Below are positions 1-9,263 of a stretch of 64,000 nt of DNA, in pieces. This DNA is from Neorhizobium tomejilense (GTDB taxonomy: Bacteria > Pseudomonadota > Alphaproteobacteria > Rhizobiales > Rhizobiaceae). Positions within the stretch are counted from its first letter, which is position 1. Each line of letters begins with the position of its first letter. Below the pieces are notes generated by a model, which saw only the letters and a program-made list of their open reading frames with translations, was not told the origin of the DNA and did no database searches. Both the position numbers and the translations under genes were made by a program. The stretch spans positions 62,001 to 126,000 of the forward strand of contig PVBG01000005.1 of the NCBI GenBank assembly GCA_002968845.1, written 5' to 3'.

Positions 1-2
1 CC

Positions 3-827
3 CGCGCGGCCTACGCCCGGATAACGGCGCTGCTGAAATCCTCGCCCTTGAATTTCGACCGCCTGAACCTGCCGAAACCCGAGGGGCGCCTGGATGTCGA
101 ACGTCTCCTCTATGTGCCGCAGGGAACCAAGCGCGTCGTGCTCAACGGCGTTTCGTTTGCCCTGCAGCCCGGAGATTCGCTGGCGATCATCGGCAATTCC
201 GGCGCCGGCAAGACCACTCTTGGAAAAATGCTCGTCGGATCGATCCTGCCGACATCGGGCAGCGTCCGCCTGGATCTGATGGACCTGAGGAACTGGGACC
301 AGCGGCAGTTCGGCGAAAACATAGGCTACCTGCCGCAGGACGTGCAGCTCTTTCCGGGCACGATCAAGGCCAATATCGCCCGCATGCGGCAGGACGCGGA
401 CGACGAGCAGATTTACCGCGCCGCGATGCTGGCCGATGTTCACGAGATGATTGCCAGCCTGCCCCACGGATACGAAACCGTGGTTGCGGCGGATGGCTCT
501 CCCCTTTCGGGCGGCCAGAAGCAGCGCATCGCGCTCGCCCGGGCGTTCTTCGGCGATCCGAGGATGGTGGTGCTGGACGAGCCGAATTCCAATCTCGACA
601 ATGCGGGTGATGCAGCGCTGCTCCATGCACTTCAGCATGCCAAGGAACACAAGATAACCGTCGCGACGATCACGCAACGTCCGGCACTCCTGAGCAACGT
701 CGACAAGGTTCTTCTGCTGGTCAACGGCACTGTCGCGCTGTTCGGGATGCGAGCGGATGTGCTGAAGGCCATCGAGGCCCGCGGCATCGATATCAATACC
801 GGTTCATTCGGCCATCTGTTGCAATAG
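3..827 (+). CDS. T1SS permease/ATPase, PrtD family (5' end outside window)
   Basis: This is the C-terminal part of an ABC exporter of the PrtD/PrsD type, the inner-membrane motor of a type I secretion system. The reading frame is open from the first bases of the window, so the transmembrane region lies upstream. A TTG at 48 is internal and not the start. The visible part is the nucleotide-binding domain: Walker A GNSGAGKTT, Q-loop LPQDVQLF, signature LSGGQKQR, Walker B MVVLDEP followed by NSNLD, and an H-loop position reading TITQRP, where the usual histidine is replaced by Q. The stop lies 9 bases before the likely ATG of the HlyD-type partner at 837, so the two form an operon. No substrate or TolC partner is adjacent. 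The family call is firm; the transported protein is unknown. Confidence 0.93.
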   Translation, partial: RAAYARITALLKSSPLNFDRLNLPKPEGRLDVERLLYVPQGTKRVVLNGVSFALQPGDSLAIIGNSGAGKTTLGKMLVGSILPTSGSVRLDLMDLRNWDQRQFGENIGYLPQDVQLFPGTIKANIARMRQDADDEQIYRAAMLADVHEMIASLPHGYETVVAADGSPLSGGQKQRIALARAFFGDPRMVVLDEPNSNLDNAGDAALLHALQHAKEHKITVATITQRPALLSNVDKVLLLVNGTVALFGMRADVLKAIEARGIDINTGSFGHLLQ

Positions 828-836
828 GGGTTGGGC

Positions 837-2177
837 ATGTCTGCTGTTGCCAAGGTACACGATCTCGAATGGTACTCGGAAGTTCCCCGGTCGGTCTGGA
901 AACAGACGGTGACCGGCCTGGCGCTGACGGCCATAGCCTTCGGCGGTTTCGGCACCTGGGCTGCGACGGCTCCGCTTGCGGCGGCCGTCATTGCCCAGGG
1001 CAGTTTCGTCGCAACCGGTCGCAACAAGATCGTGCAGCATTTCGAGGGCGGCATCATCAGGGAGCTGCTGGTCAGCGAGGGTGACCAGGTTGTCGAGAAC
1101 CAGCCGGTGGTCAGGCTTGACGAGACCGCATCGCAGGCCAAGAAACGGGAATTCTTCCTCAGACGCGTCAGGCTGGAGGCGACGGCCGCCCGGCTTACCG
1201 CTCAATCCGAGGGCGCCGACTCCATGGCGATTTCGTCATACCTGAACGACTTCAGGGATGACCCGGATGTTTCCGCGATCATCCTCACCCAACAGCTCAA
1301 CTTCAAGGCCCAGCGCATGAAGCTGGCGACCGAGCTTTCCCTGCTGAAGCAGAATATGAAGGCACTGGAGTTCCGCAGCGAAGGCTATGTCCGGCACCGC
1401 GAGGCCATGTCTCGCCAGCTTGCGATGCTCAAGGAGGAATACGATATCAAGCGGGTCCTGTTGACCAAGGGATTGCTGCGGGCAACCGAGGTCAGAGCGC
1501 TTCAGCGGGCGATCGCTGATGCCGAAGGGCAGATCGGCCGGCTGGAGGCGGAGGTATCGGAAACCGGGGCCCAGCTCCTGAAGGGGCAGCAGGAGATCAT
1601 GCGCGCCGAGGAGACATATCGGGAGGAAGCGCTCGACCGCCTGCAATCGATCCAGGGCGAGCGTGATACTTCGCGTGAACAATCCCGCGAAGCCGACGAC
1701 GTTCTGCGCCGCGCGACGATCCTTGCTCCGGTGTCCGGCACTGTCGTGCGGACATACTACCATACGACCGGCGGCGTTATCGAAAGCGGCAAGGGGATCA
1801 TGGAGATCCTGCCTGCCGGCGTGCCGCTGATCATCGAGGCAAAGGTGCCTCGCAACGAGATCGACAGCGTCAAAGTCGGCCAGAAAGCCACGGTCCGTCT
1901 CATAGCGTTGAACCAGCGCACGACCCCGGTCCTGGAGGGCGAGGTGTTCTATGTCTCGGCGGACGCAATGGAGGATAGCAAGGCGGGGCTCGCAAACCAC
2001 GACGTCTACGTCGCGCGCATCAATATCTCGTCCGACGAGATCGCCCGGATCAAGGGGTTTACTCCGCAACCCGGCATGCCGGCGGAAATCATGATCCAGA
2101 CTGCGGTCAGAACGTTCTTTAGTTATCTGGTCAAGCCGATTGTCGACAGCATGTCGAGGGCGTTCACGGAGCGCTGA
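837..2177 (+). CDS. T1SS periplasmic adaptor (membrane fusion protein), HlyD/PrtE family
   Basis: The protein links the PrtD-like ABC exporter at 3-827 to an outer-membrane TolC-type channel. I chose ATG 837 because AGGGG at 826-830 sits about 6 bases upstream; a TTG at 831 is also in frame. A short cytoplasmic N-terminus is followed by one membrane segment (about residues 20-45), a biotinyl-lipoyl-like half (FEGGIIREL and VSEGDQVVENQ), a long alpha-helical coiled-coil hairpin (about 95-290), then the second lipoyl half (ATILAPVSGTVV) and a beta-barrel ending in VKPIVDSMSRAFTER, typical of PrtE/HlyD C-termini. Length (about 446 aa) is normal for the family. It ends the left-hand T1SS operon. 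Confidence 0.93.
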   Translation: MSAVAKVHDLEWYSEVPRSVWKQTVTGLALTAIAFGGFGTWAATAPLAAAVIAQGSFVATGRNKIVQHFEGGIIRELLVSEGDQVVENQPVVRLDETASQAKKREFFLRRVRLEATAARLTAQSEGADSMAISSYLNDFRDDPDVSAIILTQQLNFKAQRMKLATELSLLKQNMKALEFRSEGYVRHREAMSRQLAMLKEEYDIKRVLLTKGLLRATEVRALQRAIADAEGQIGRLEAEVSETGAQLLKGQQEIMRAEETYREEALDRLQSIQGERDTSREQSREADDVLRRATILAPVSGTVVRTYYHTTGGVIESGKGIMEILPAGVPLIIEAKVPRNEIDSVKVGQKATVRLIALNQRTTPVLEGEVFYVSADAMEDSKAGLANHDVYVARINISSDEIARIKGFTPQPGMPAEIMIQTAVRTFFSYLVKPIVDSMSRAFTER

Positions 2178-2195
2178 TAAGCCCCATCTGCTCGG

Positions 2196-2230
2196 GCCTA
2201 CGCCAGGGGGCTACCTCTTAAGGCGTAGGC
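2196..2230. terminator. Inverted repeat after the T1SS operon, possible terminator
   Basis: A perfect 9-base inverted repeat, GCCTACGCC at 2196-2204 and GGCGTAGGC at 2222-2230, with a 17-base loop, starts 18 bases after the adaptor stop. There is no T-run after it, so it is not a classical intrinsic terminator. It could protect the 3' end or act with Rho. Confidence 0.35.
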
Positions 2231-2753
2231 TCGCTGCAGTCTTCAACGCGTCCCCGCAGCCATTCGCCTTTACAGGCTTCCAGCCAGCGGTCCGGAAATG
2301 GGCGGCGGGCTGGCTTTCCTCGCTTGTTCCCTAAAAGAAACCCTCGCCGATGAAACAGCGAGGGCGTCCGCAAGACGGGAAATACTCGAGGCTGACAGGA
2401 CGCCTCGGGCAACATAACACCACGAGCGTTGACAAATGTCAGGTTCACCAAAAGGAGAAGGCCCGACCGTTTTTCCCGTTCGAGCCTTCAGCAGTCTGTT
2501 TGGCAGAAGTATTATTCCTTTATCTGCAAGAGACATCAACTCAATCAAAAGGATTAGGTTCTCTCATTCGTTGTGGATAGGATGAAATTTAATAATCACA
2601 GGTTGTTTTCTGTTTTTACACGCGCGGCTTCGGGCGAAGTACACGAAACTCGACGGCAATTCGTTCGGCATTTGGTTGGCTAAATTAGGCGTTCGAAAAT
2701 TACACTTGAGGTGTGGCCTGATTGCAATATCGCCGATCTATGATTGTGCTATT

Positions 2754-3005
2754 TTATAGTGCGGACTTGAGCAGAACGCCTCGGGTTTCGGCGTAGTAGA
2801 CTGGCCGGTTGCCCTCTGGGCAGCCGGTCAGTTGTTTGATCGATACTTTCATCGCGATGCCTTCGGTGCTGTGCCATGAAAGCGTGATATTCCGGCCCTC
2901 GTGAATCACACGGCCGACCGCGTCGACGAAGATCTGACGATCATGTCTGTTGATCTTCCTTCCAAGATCGTAGTTTCGGACACCACCATTCCTGGTGGCT
3001 TTCAC
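2754..3005 (-). CDS. Hypothetical protein, weak
   Basis: A GTG-initiated frame of 83 codons on the minus strand. The frame stays open for about 50 further codons upstream (to about 3161) without an ATG, GTG or TTG, so it could be the 3' part of a broken gene. The product is basic, has no membrane segment or signal peptide, and I recognise no family. Its isolation between two unrelated operons and the lack of a clear ribosome-binding site make it doubtful. Confidence 0.25.
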   Translation of the reverse strand: MKATRNGGVRNYDLGRKINRHDRQIFVDAVGRVIHEGRNITLSWHSTEGIAMKVSIKQLTGCPEGNRPVYYAETRGVLLKSAL

Positions 3006-3245
3006 GCGTTGGCTATAGATGACATCTGCCGTTGGGCTGGCTTCTTCACTCCCAATCGGGCGGAAAGTCCTCCGGCTCTGTGAACCGTACCATCCTCGGC
3101 CGGACAGATGCTTAGCCTTATGGCCGAGTTGACGCGGCCGCAGCCGCCAAGAGGCGCTGTCCTAGCCACCTAATTGGGAGTGGGTGCTTATCTACCAGCC
3201 CCCGGAAGTTGCTGTTAGGTTCTGTCCGCAGCAAGAGGGCGCGAG

Positions 3246-4331
3246 ATGGACAGGCGGGGCGTGCGTTTTACGGTGGTCGACGCATTGCGCGGCGTGGCAG
3301 CGATGGGAGTTGTCCTTTATCATGCCGCTTCGGCCGGCCACGTAAAACGCCTCCTGGAAATTCTCCCTGCCTGGGTTGAGACGGCGTTGTTGAACGGCGG
3401 GCTGGGCATTGCGATCTTCTTCGTGCTCAGCGGTTTCGTCATCGCCCATTCACTTTACGATAAACCGATGTCCCTTCCGGAATTCGGGCGTTTCACCCTG
3501 AGGCGATCGCTTCGACTGGATCCGGCCTACTGGGCTTCCATCGCGGTGACCATCGCCTTTGCTGCGCTGTCGTCATATCTGGTCTCCGGAAAGCAGATGC
3601 CCGACTTCACCGTTGCCCAGATCGTTTCCCACCTCTTCTATCTACAGGACCTGCTGGAGTTTCCCGCAATCAGTGCTGTGTACTGGACGCTCTGTCTCGA
3701 AATCCAGTTCTACCTCGTCTACGCGCTGCTGATGAGCATTCGCGGTTCCAGGACGGCTTTGGTCGTTGCAGCGTGCGTCATCAGCCTTTTCTGGCCGCTT
3801 GGCTTCGGCCCGGACGTGTGGCCGGGGCTCTTCCTGCCACTTTGGTATGGGTTTCTTCTCGGCGTGATGGCTTATTGGGCATGGCGGGTGCCGAAACTGA
3901 TGCCGCTTTTCGGAGCCTATGCCGGGATAATCTTTCTAGCCGGCGTTTCCTCGGGAAATGCCTTCGGGGTGGTCTGCTCGGCTGCCGCGTTCGTTCTTTT
4001 CGGCTCGGCTATGTCCGGGCGGATCAGTATCGGGCTGAACTGGCGATGGCTGCAGTTCCTGGGGCTGATCTCCTACTCGCTCTACCTGACCCATAACCTG
4101 GTCATCGGCGCAGTGTTTCGGGTAGCCGCGATGGTCGGAGCCGTCTCGCCGCTGGAGGTCCTCATTTGGTGGGCCGTGTCGCTGCTCTGCTGCGTTGCCT
4201 TTGCCGCTACTTTCTGGCTGCTGATAGAGCGGCCCAGCATGGAGTTGTCGAAGCGTTTCGGCCAGCGCAAGGACCCAGACTTGCCTCCGCAGAACGCCGC
4301 TCCTCTCACCGTTCGGCAGCTGCCGCAATGA
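3246..4331 (+). CDS. Membrane O-acyltransferase, acyltransferase family 3
   Basis: An integral membrane acyltransferase of the OafA/ExoZ/NodX superfamily (361 aa, the usual size). These enzymes transfer acetyl or other short acyl groups to sugars of surface polysaccharides. The N-terminus shows the family hallmarks: VDALRGVAAMGVVLYH, with the conserved R and catalytic-type H, then FFVLSGFVI and FTLRRSLRLDPAYW. About ten hydrophobic segments run through the rest, ending in an ERPSMELSKRF motif typical of the C-terminus. ATG 3246 is preceded by a GA-rich stretch. It stands at the left edge of the polysaccharide locus, so acylation of that polymer is the likely role; donor and acceptor cannot be read from the sequence. 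Confidence 0.9.
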   Translation: MDRRGVRFTVVDALRGVAAMGVVLYHAASAGHVKRLLEILPAWVETALLNGGLGIAIFFVLSGFVIAHSLYDKPMSLPEFGRFTLRRSLRLDPAYWASIAVTIAFAALSSYLVSGKQMPDFTVAQIVSHLFYLQDLLEFPAISAVYWTLCLEIQFYLVYALLMSIRGSRTALVVAACVISLFWPLGFGPDVWPGLFLPLWYGFLLGVMAYWAWRVPKLMPLFGAYAGIIFLAGVSSGNAFGVVCSAAAFVLFGSAMSGRISIGLNWRWLQFLGLISYSLYLTHNLVIGAVFRVAAMVGAVSPLEVLIWWAVSLLCCVAFAATFWLLIERPSMELSKRFGQRKDPDLPPQNAAPLTVRQLPQ

Positions 4332-4524
4332 TGTCGCGCCTTGCATCGACGTCGGAAGCGTCTTGGCCGGCTCGGCGATGATGAACGGGTTATCTAGATC
4401 AGGGAGACAAAATTCGCGTGGCTCGGCGGACGCCGAAGATTGGCGGAGGACGTCGAGAATCCTTCATCAGCCGGGCGTGGATCGCTCATACGCGCCGCAT
4501 GACGATACGGCCGGCCGGAGATTG

Positions 4525-6099
4525 CTATCGCGCAATCCTTACGGAGCCCGATTCTGATTGGAGCTCCCTCCGCATGAGGATTTTCTCTATTGCCAGCCAC
4601 TTGGGATTGCTGTCGCTCTCATTTTCCAACAGCCCCCAACTGCCCCATTTGCTCGCATCCGTCATCGAAGAATATAGGGCATAGGCATCTCCACCGGATC
4701 GCTGCCAGATATTCAGATGGAGGAGGTAGAGTTCACCCATCCGTCTGTCACGGTTTGCCGCTATGAAGAGGTTCGTCAGCCTCTCGTTGTTTTCCGCACC
4801 ACTATGTCCGACAAGATGTTGTCCGCCTTCATAGGCGTAGAGCTTGACGCCATATTTCCTGGCAACGGAAGCCTGGGTCTCGATCATCTTCCGATTGTCG
4901 TTCAATACATCCCGTTCAAGTTCCGTGAACAACTGGGCCAAAGGCCATCTGGAAACCTGTTCGGTTCGCTCAGGCGACCCGAGACTGCCGCCGAAATAGG
5001 GCGCGATGGCAAGGACGTCCGCATGCGCCCGCACGCCCTTCCACGATAGTATCGTTTCACTGGTCCAATCATTTACGGATTGAGCGGCATAAATCCCGAC
5101 GATCCTTTGCGCCTGTCCGCGAAACACGTCTTTCCAGATGGCAAGAATTTCCGTTGTCCGCTGGGCGTAATAGCGGAGTTGGGCTTCGAACTCGTTGCTC
5201 GACAGCCCCAGCGCGAGCCCCTTTTCCTTCGCATACTCCGCTTGGCCGAAGCCGGAATTCCAGACCTCGTTGGAATACTCCACATTCACCGCCAGGTTTC
5301 CGTCCAGGCCGTCTTTCACCTGCTGTGCGAACCGGCGGATGTAATCGTCATCGGCTTGGTGAGGCATGTTGAACCAAGGGTCGATCTGTAGCTCGTTACT
5401 CAGCTCGATCATGTGCTCGAGCGGCGTTCCGGCATCGGATTTACCGAAGTGGCCCACGCGTGGCCGATCATCCCAGCTGCGGACCGGCGAGTTATTGGTA
5501 GCCATCCAGTCCATGAAGCGTAGCGTAGACATGCGCTTCAACCGCTTGAGGAAGGGCTCGCGAAACCGTTGTGTCGGCCTTTTGCCTCGTTCGTAGACAC
5601 GGATGTTGCGAACCGGATCGGAAGGATCGGTTTCCATCATGATTGTGGTGAAAGCCGCGTCCTTGCGAAGATTTCGCACATCATCGCGTCCGGGCAAACG
5701 CAACTCCAGTTCGGCGCCGTCCCGATATCCGAGTTTTCCCTTGCCATCATAATAAACCGAGAGATTTACAGGTAGATTTCTCCGTTCACGCGAGAAAATC
5801 AGGAAAGTCTCCAGCGTAGAGTTCGCCGGGACGTTCAACGGGTAACCATCCGGTGTCATCGGCGGCAACGGCGTGTCCCATGTGAAGGGCGCGCCTTTGA
5901 TCTGCACACGCCAGCGCGAGGCGTTGTAGGCCAGGTCGGAGAAAACCTGCTCGGTCGCCCAATAATTCATCGGGCTTAGATTCACGCCCAAACGGCTTGG
6001 ATAATCCTCTCTGGCCGAGGCTTGCCTAGACGAAAAGCCGTTGAAAGGTTCGCTGGCTGCAAGACCTGCCAGCATTTGAAGAAGCGTTCGGCGGTTCAC
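4525..6099 (-). CDS. Exported glycosidase-like / cellulose-binding-type protein
   Basis: A 524-residue protein whose N-terminus, MNRRTLLQMLAGLAAS, looks like a twin-arginine or Sec signal, so it is probably exported. The body resembles clan GH-A (beta/alpha)8 glycosidases: YSNEVWN places Glu278 directly after Asn, as in the acid/base NE motif, and YAYEGGQH places Glu424 near a late strand, where the nucleophile would be. HADVLAIAPYFG and an aromatic-rich C-terminus fit a sugar cleft. Proteins of this type are often labelled cellulose-binding. Lying divergent to the Wzy-like polymerase, it may trim or degrade the exopolysaccharide during or after export. Substrate is unknown, and GH family membership needs a profile search. 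Confidence 0.7.
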   Translation of the reverse strand: MNRRTLLQMLAGLAASEPFNGFSSRQASAREDYPSRLGVNLSPMNYWATEQVFSDLAYNASRWRVQIKGAPFTWDTPLPPMTPDGYPLNVPANSTLETFLIFSRERRNLPVNLSVYYDGKGKLGYRDGAELELRLPGRDDVRNLRKDAAFTTIMMETDPSDPVRNIRVYERGKRPTQRFREPFLKRLKRMSTLRFMDWMATNNSPVRSWDDRPRVGHFGKSDAGTPLEHMIELSNELQIDPWFNMPHQADDDYIRRFAQQVKDGLDGNLAVNVEYSNEVWNSGFGQAEYAKEKGLALGLSSNEFEAQLRYYAQRTTEILAIWKDVFRGQAQRIVGIYAAQSVNDWTSETILSWKGVRAHADVLAIAPYFGGSLGSPERTEQVSRWPLAQLFTELERDVLNDNRKMIETQASVARKYGVKLYAYEGGQHLVGHSGAENNERLTNLFIAANRDRRMGELYLLHLNIWQRSGGDAYALYSSMTDASKWGSWGLLENESDSNPKWLAIEKILMRRELQSESGSVRIAR

Positions 6100-6391
6100 G
6101 GCAGATGTCCTCCGTATTCGCTCGGATATCTATTGCAGTGCTTGTCGCGGAACGTAGCCGTCCACTGCCAATGACGAGATAATACAAGGGGCCCGCGAGC
6201 AAGGTGCGCATTAGTCGTATGCCGCCTCCAAAGTTAGTAGATGGAAATCCCTTTTACCGTGTGGCGACCTGCAACCGAATGAGTAGCATTTCAGCGCAGC
6301 GGGATACCTTGCTCAGTAGCAGCGGGTGGCGGGGAAAATACACACTATGCAAGCGCTCCTCAGATCATTGCGGCGAGGCAAGAGACGTTAG

Positions 6392-7966
6392 ATGCCAGAA
6401 TTCCTGCGCTCTCTTGTCTATGTATTGATAGTCACTGCCCCTGCCCTTTATGTCGGCGGGAAGATAGCGGTGCCGATAATCGGCCTGGCTGAGTTCCGCC
6501 TTTGGCGGAATTGCTGGCTGCTGGCGACCGTCATCACCTTTTTATCCCGAGGTTTTTTCGACTTTGCTGTCGCACTGGCTTTCGTGAGCTTTTATGTTCA
6601 CCGATACTCCAAGCAGCCGGCATTTTTCTATATAGTCCTGATGTTTGTTGCACCCTGCGTGCCTATCCCCGCCGGCATACCCGGCATCTTCAACAAGATC
6701 ATTGAGCTCGACCCGCCTCGTTGGCTGGCGATTACAATTCTCCTGCCGGTTGCGGTCAGGTTATTGAGGGACCGGGGCACTCGGGAATTTCGGGGCTTGG
6801 ATGTTCTTGTGATTGCCTTCCTGGCGTATACATCGCTGCTTTCCGTAAGGCTGGGAGATTTCAATGCCATTCTTCGGGTCCTTGCCGGCAATTTTCTCGA
6901 TATCTGCCTTCCTTACTTTGTCTTCAGCCGCGTGATCCGCTCCAGTCTTGATATGAACAAGGCGCTCCTCGCCTTCGTAGTCGGCGTGCTGCCCCTGAGC
7001 GCCATCGGGGTCCTGGAGATATCGAAAAGCTGGCGGGTCTATTATGTCGTCGTGCAGGAATGGGACGTGTTTCTCATAACCGCCTATCTATTTCGAGACG
7101 GGCTCTTGCGCGCTTCAACCACGTCTATCGAAGCGATCGCATTCGGCTTCGTCTGCATGACCGGGGCTGGTTGTCTGCTGGCTCTCCGAAGCCCAGTTCC
7201 ACTGGGTGCCTGGCGTTATGCGGCGCTAGGCATACTGGTGCTCGGGCTGCTTTCGAGCGTGTCACGAGGCCCCTGGCTGGGTTTCGCATTCTGTATCTTG
7301 TTCTTGACCATCACCAGCCCGAAGAGGTCTTTCAGGCTTGCTCTTGCGGGTTTGCCCGGGGTGGTTGCCTTGCTGTTCCTGCATCCGCCATTTCTTGACC
7401 GTTTCATAAATTTGCTTCCGTTTGTCGGGTCGGCAGACAAGGGCAGCGAAACCTACAGGTCCAGCCTTTTCGAAAATTCCTTGATAGTCATCCAGCGTTA
7501 TCCGCTGTTTGGTTCGGATACATTCCTGAAGGAACCAGAGATGCAGACCATGATACAAGGGCAAGGTATCATCGATATAGTGAATACTTATCTGCAGGTT
7601 GCACTATATTACGGCTTAATCGGTCTGTTTCTATTTGTATTGTATTTCGTATTTATTTCGTCGGCGCTGGCTCGAAAATCGTTTGGGGACAATTCGGATT
7701 CGTTGAACTACAAAGTAATTTTGGGTATCTTGGTCGCGATGCTCCTGGTGATTATTACAACCAGCAGCGTCTCTGTCATACCCTATATATATTGGACTTT
7801 TTCGGCCATGTGTGCCGCCATTCTCGCTCCGAACTTCGCCAGCAACCGGGAAAATCTTCCATTGCAGGTCACGAGACGTCTGAAGGTCCTTGGCTTGAAC
7901 CCGTTGGCCCGCCAAGGCTCTCCGGACGATGGCAGAGAGAAGATGCGAGTGTTGGGCATGCACTGA
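6392..7966 (+). CDS. O-antigen ligase/polymerase (Wzy-like) membrane protein
   Basis: A 524-residue protein with about ten to twelve hydrophobic segments and a larger extracytoplasmic loop before the last third, the layout of O-antigen polymerases and ligases. The stretch SSVSRGPWLGF matches the conserved SxSRG core of the Wzy_C/WaaL family, and the following loop (residues about 335-400) carries charged residues. It starts at ATG 6392 and is divergent from the glycosidase-like gene across a 292-base promoter region. With the flippase at 38690 and the length regulators at 11483-13832 it would make a Wzx/Wzy-type pathway. The alternative role, a ligase, is less likely because no lipid-A core genes are nearby. 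Confidence 0.82.
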   Translation: MPEFLRSLVYVLIVTAPALYVGGKIAVPIIGLAEFRLWRNCWLLATVITFLSRGFFDFAVALAFVSFYVHRYSKQPAFFYIVLMFVAPCVPIPAGIPGIFNKIIELDPPRWLAITILLPVAVRLLRDRGTREFRGLDVLVIAFLAYTSLLSVRLGDFNAILRVLAGNFLDICLPYFVFSRVIRSSLDMNKALLAFVVGVLPLSAIGVLEISKSWRVYYVVVQEWDVFLITAYLFRDGLLRASTTSIEAIAFGFVCMTGAGCLLALRSPVPLGAWRYAALGILVLGLLSSVSRGPWLGFAFCILFLTITSPKRSFRLALAGLPGVVALLFLHPPFLDRFINLLPFVGSADKGSETYRSSLFENSLIVIQRYPLFGSDTFLKEPEMQTMIQGQGIIDIVNTYLQVALYYGLIGLFLFVLYFVFISSALARKSFGDNSDSLNYKVILGILVAMLLVIITTSSVSVIPYIYWTFSAMCAAILAPNFASNRENLPLQVTRRLKVLGLNPLARQGSPDDGREKMRVLGMH

Positions 7967-8007
7967 AGGGGCGCAAGCTGCAAACCTTCGACACATATTG
8001 ATTTGAA

Positions 8008-9021
8008 CTATTTATACTCGATGATCCGCTGTCGACGATTGATCAGCCGGTTCAGGTAGAACTGCGCGACGCCCTGCATTTCCGGGAATTTGCCCAGGAC
8101 GTCGAAAGTTGCGAAAAGCAGAGTATTCCCAAGCGCCGATCGCGTACGCCGAGCCAGGCGCCACAGTTGAAGCGGATAGAGCAGCAGAAGCGCCAGGGCG
8201 GCGGGATGAAAAGCCGCGCCCGCGATTGCGACCAGCGGCAGCAAGCCGCCCCAGAAAACTGCGCGGCGGAGATTTCTCGTCCATATCCGGAATGGCGATG
8301 TCCGATGGAGATGAGACACCTGCGCATAGGCATGCCCGCAGCGCACGCTTCTCCGCCACCATTGGCTCAGGCGGCTTATATCCGCATCGTGGCGTGTCAT
8401 TTCGGAAGGGAGGCGCCAGATCTTCCAACCTCTCTCACGCAGGCGGACGCAAAGTTCCGGCTCCTCTCCCGCGATCAGCCCCGCAGCGTAACCTCCGAGA
8501 TCTCTGAGGGTGGAGGCTCTGATGAGGATATCGCCGCCGCATGCCTGAACTTCGCCCGGCGCCCCGTCCCATTCGCGGTCGCACATGGCATTGAAGATGG
8601 TGCGTTCCGGATATCGTTCGCGCCGTCGTCCGAAGACCAGCGCGACATCCTTGCGCATGACCAGAAAGGTCGTGGCCGTCGCTATCCATCCGGTGTCGAG
8701 TTCGCAGTCCCCATCTAGGAACTGCACAAAAGCGGTTTCGGGCCAGCGCCGCATGACGGCGTCGAAACCGGCATTGCGCGCGCGCGCCGCGGTGAAGGGA
8801 ATTGTCATATCCAGCGGCACTACCTCCGCGCAGAGGCCGGCTGCCGCTTCGACGCTTCCGTCGGACGAGGCCGAATCCACGTAGACCGTACGGTCGCGAT
8901 GGGTTTTGAGCGAACTGAGGCAGTCGATGAGACGCTGTCCTTCGTTGCGTCCGATCACCACGATGCCGACATCGGCGCCGATCCCGGTATAGCCGCGGTG
9001 CCTTAGGATATCTGCGTCCAT
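8008..9021 (-). CDS. Glycosyltransferase family 2
   Basis: A 337-residue GT-A fold glycosyltransferase. The N-terminal half shows VGIVVIGRNEGQ, VYVDSASSDGS and FLDGDCELD, the nucleotide-sugar and metal-binding motifs of GT2 enzymes, followed by GEEPELCVRLRERGW, the conserved ED/E-type acceptor-side region. The C-terminal part (about residues 230-300) has two hydrophobic segments, so it may be membrane-attached. It is convergent with the Wzy-like gene. It most likely adds one sugar of the repeat unit from a nucleotide-activated donor; the sugar is not predictable. Confidence 0.88.
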   Translation of the reverse strand: MDADILRHRGYTGIGADVGIVVIGRNEGQRLIDCLSSLKTHRDRTVYVDSASSDGSVEAAAGLCAEVVPLDMTIPFTAARARNAGFDAVMRRWPETAFVQFLDGDCELDTGWIATATTFLVMRKDVALVFGRRRERYPERTIFNAMCDREWDGAPGEVQACGGDILIRASTLRDLGGYAAGLIAGEEPELCVRLRERGWKIWRLPSEMTRHDADISRLSQWWRRSVRCGHAYAQVSHLHRTSPFRIWTRNLRRAVFWGGLLPLVAIAGAAFHPAALALLLLYPLQLWRLARRTRSALGNTLLFATFDVLGKFPEMQGVAQFYLNRLINRRQRIIEYK

Positions 9022-9263
9022 GTGTGCTTGTTCCCGGCCGTTGGTTTGGCGGTCGTCGCCAGTCGCGATCTCGGCCTGCCAACCTGGTAAGCCTATATTC
9101 CATTTGTAGAATTCGAGATCGCGGCTGTAAATTTACCTCTTTGGTGGAAGCCGATGCCGCGGCCCTAAGCTCTTTGTCCCACTGAGCCTCCGAAGCCCTT
9201 TTTGCTATACCGGTTCCAAGGGGAATTGCCGACGATCGGCAAAGATGAAGGGATGTTCGTGGA

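Larger units (their letters stand above)
2178..3245. other. Intergenic region, mostly without recognisable genes
   Basis: About 1.07 kb lies between the T1SS adaptor and the O-acyltransferase. It begins with an inverted repeat (2196-2230), contains an AT-rich stretch around 2580-2760, and carries one weak hypothetical frame on the minus strand (2754-3005). Other short open frames here overlap one another on both strands and show no family signature. No insertion-sequence ends, tRNA or integrase were seen. The lower GC than the flanks and lack of clear genes suggest an old junction between the T1SS operon and the polysaccharide locus. Confidence 0.5.

Noticed and set aside
2178..3245. An insertion sequence or genomic-island border
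   Set aside because: No terminal repeats, transposase or integrase and no tRNA end could be identified.
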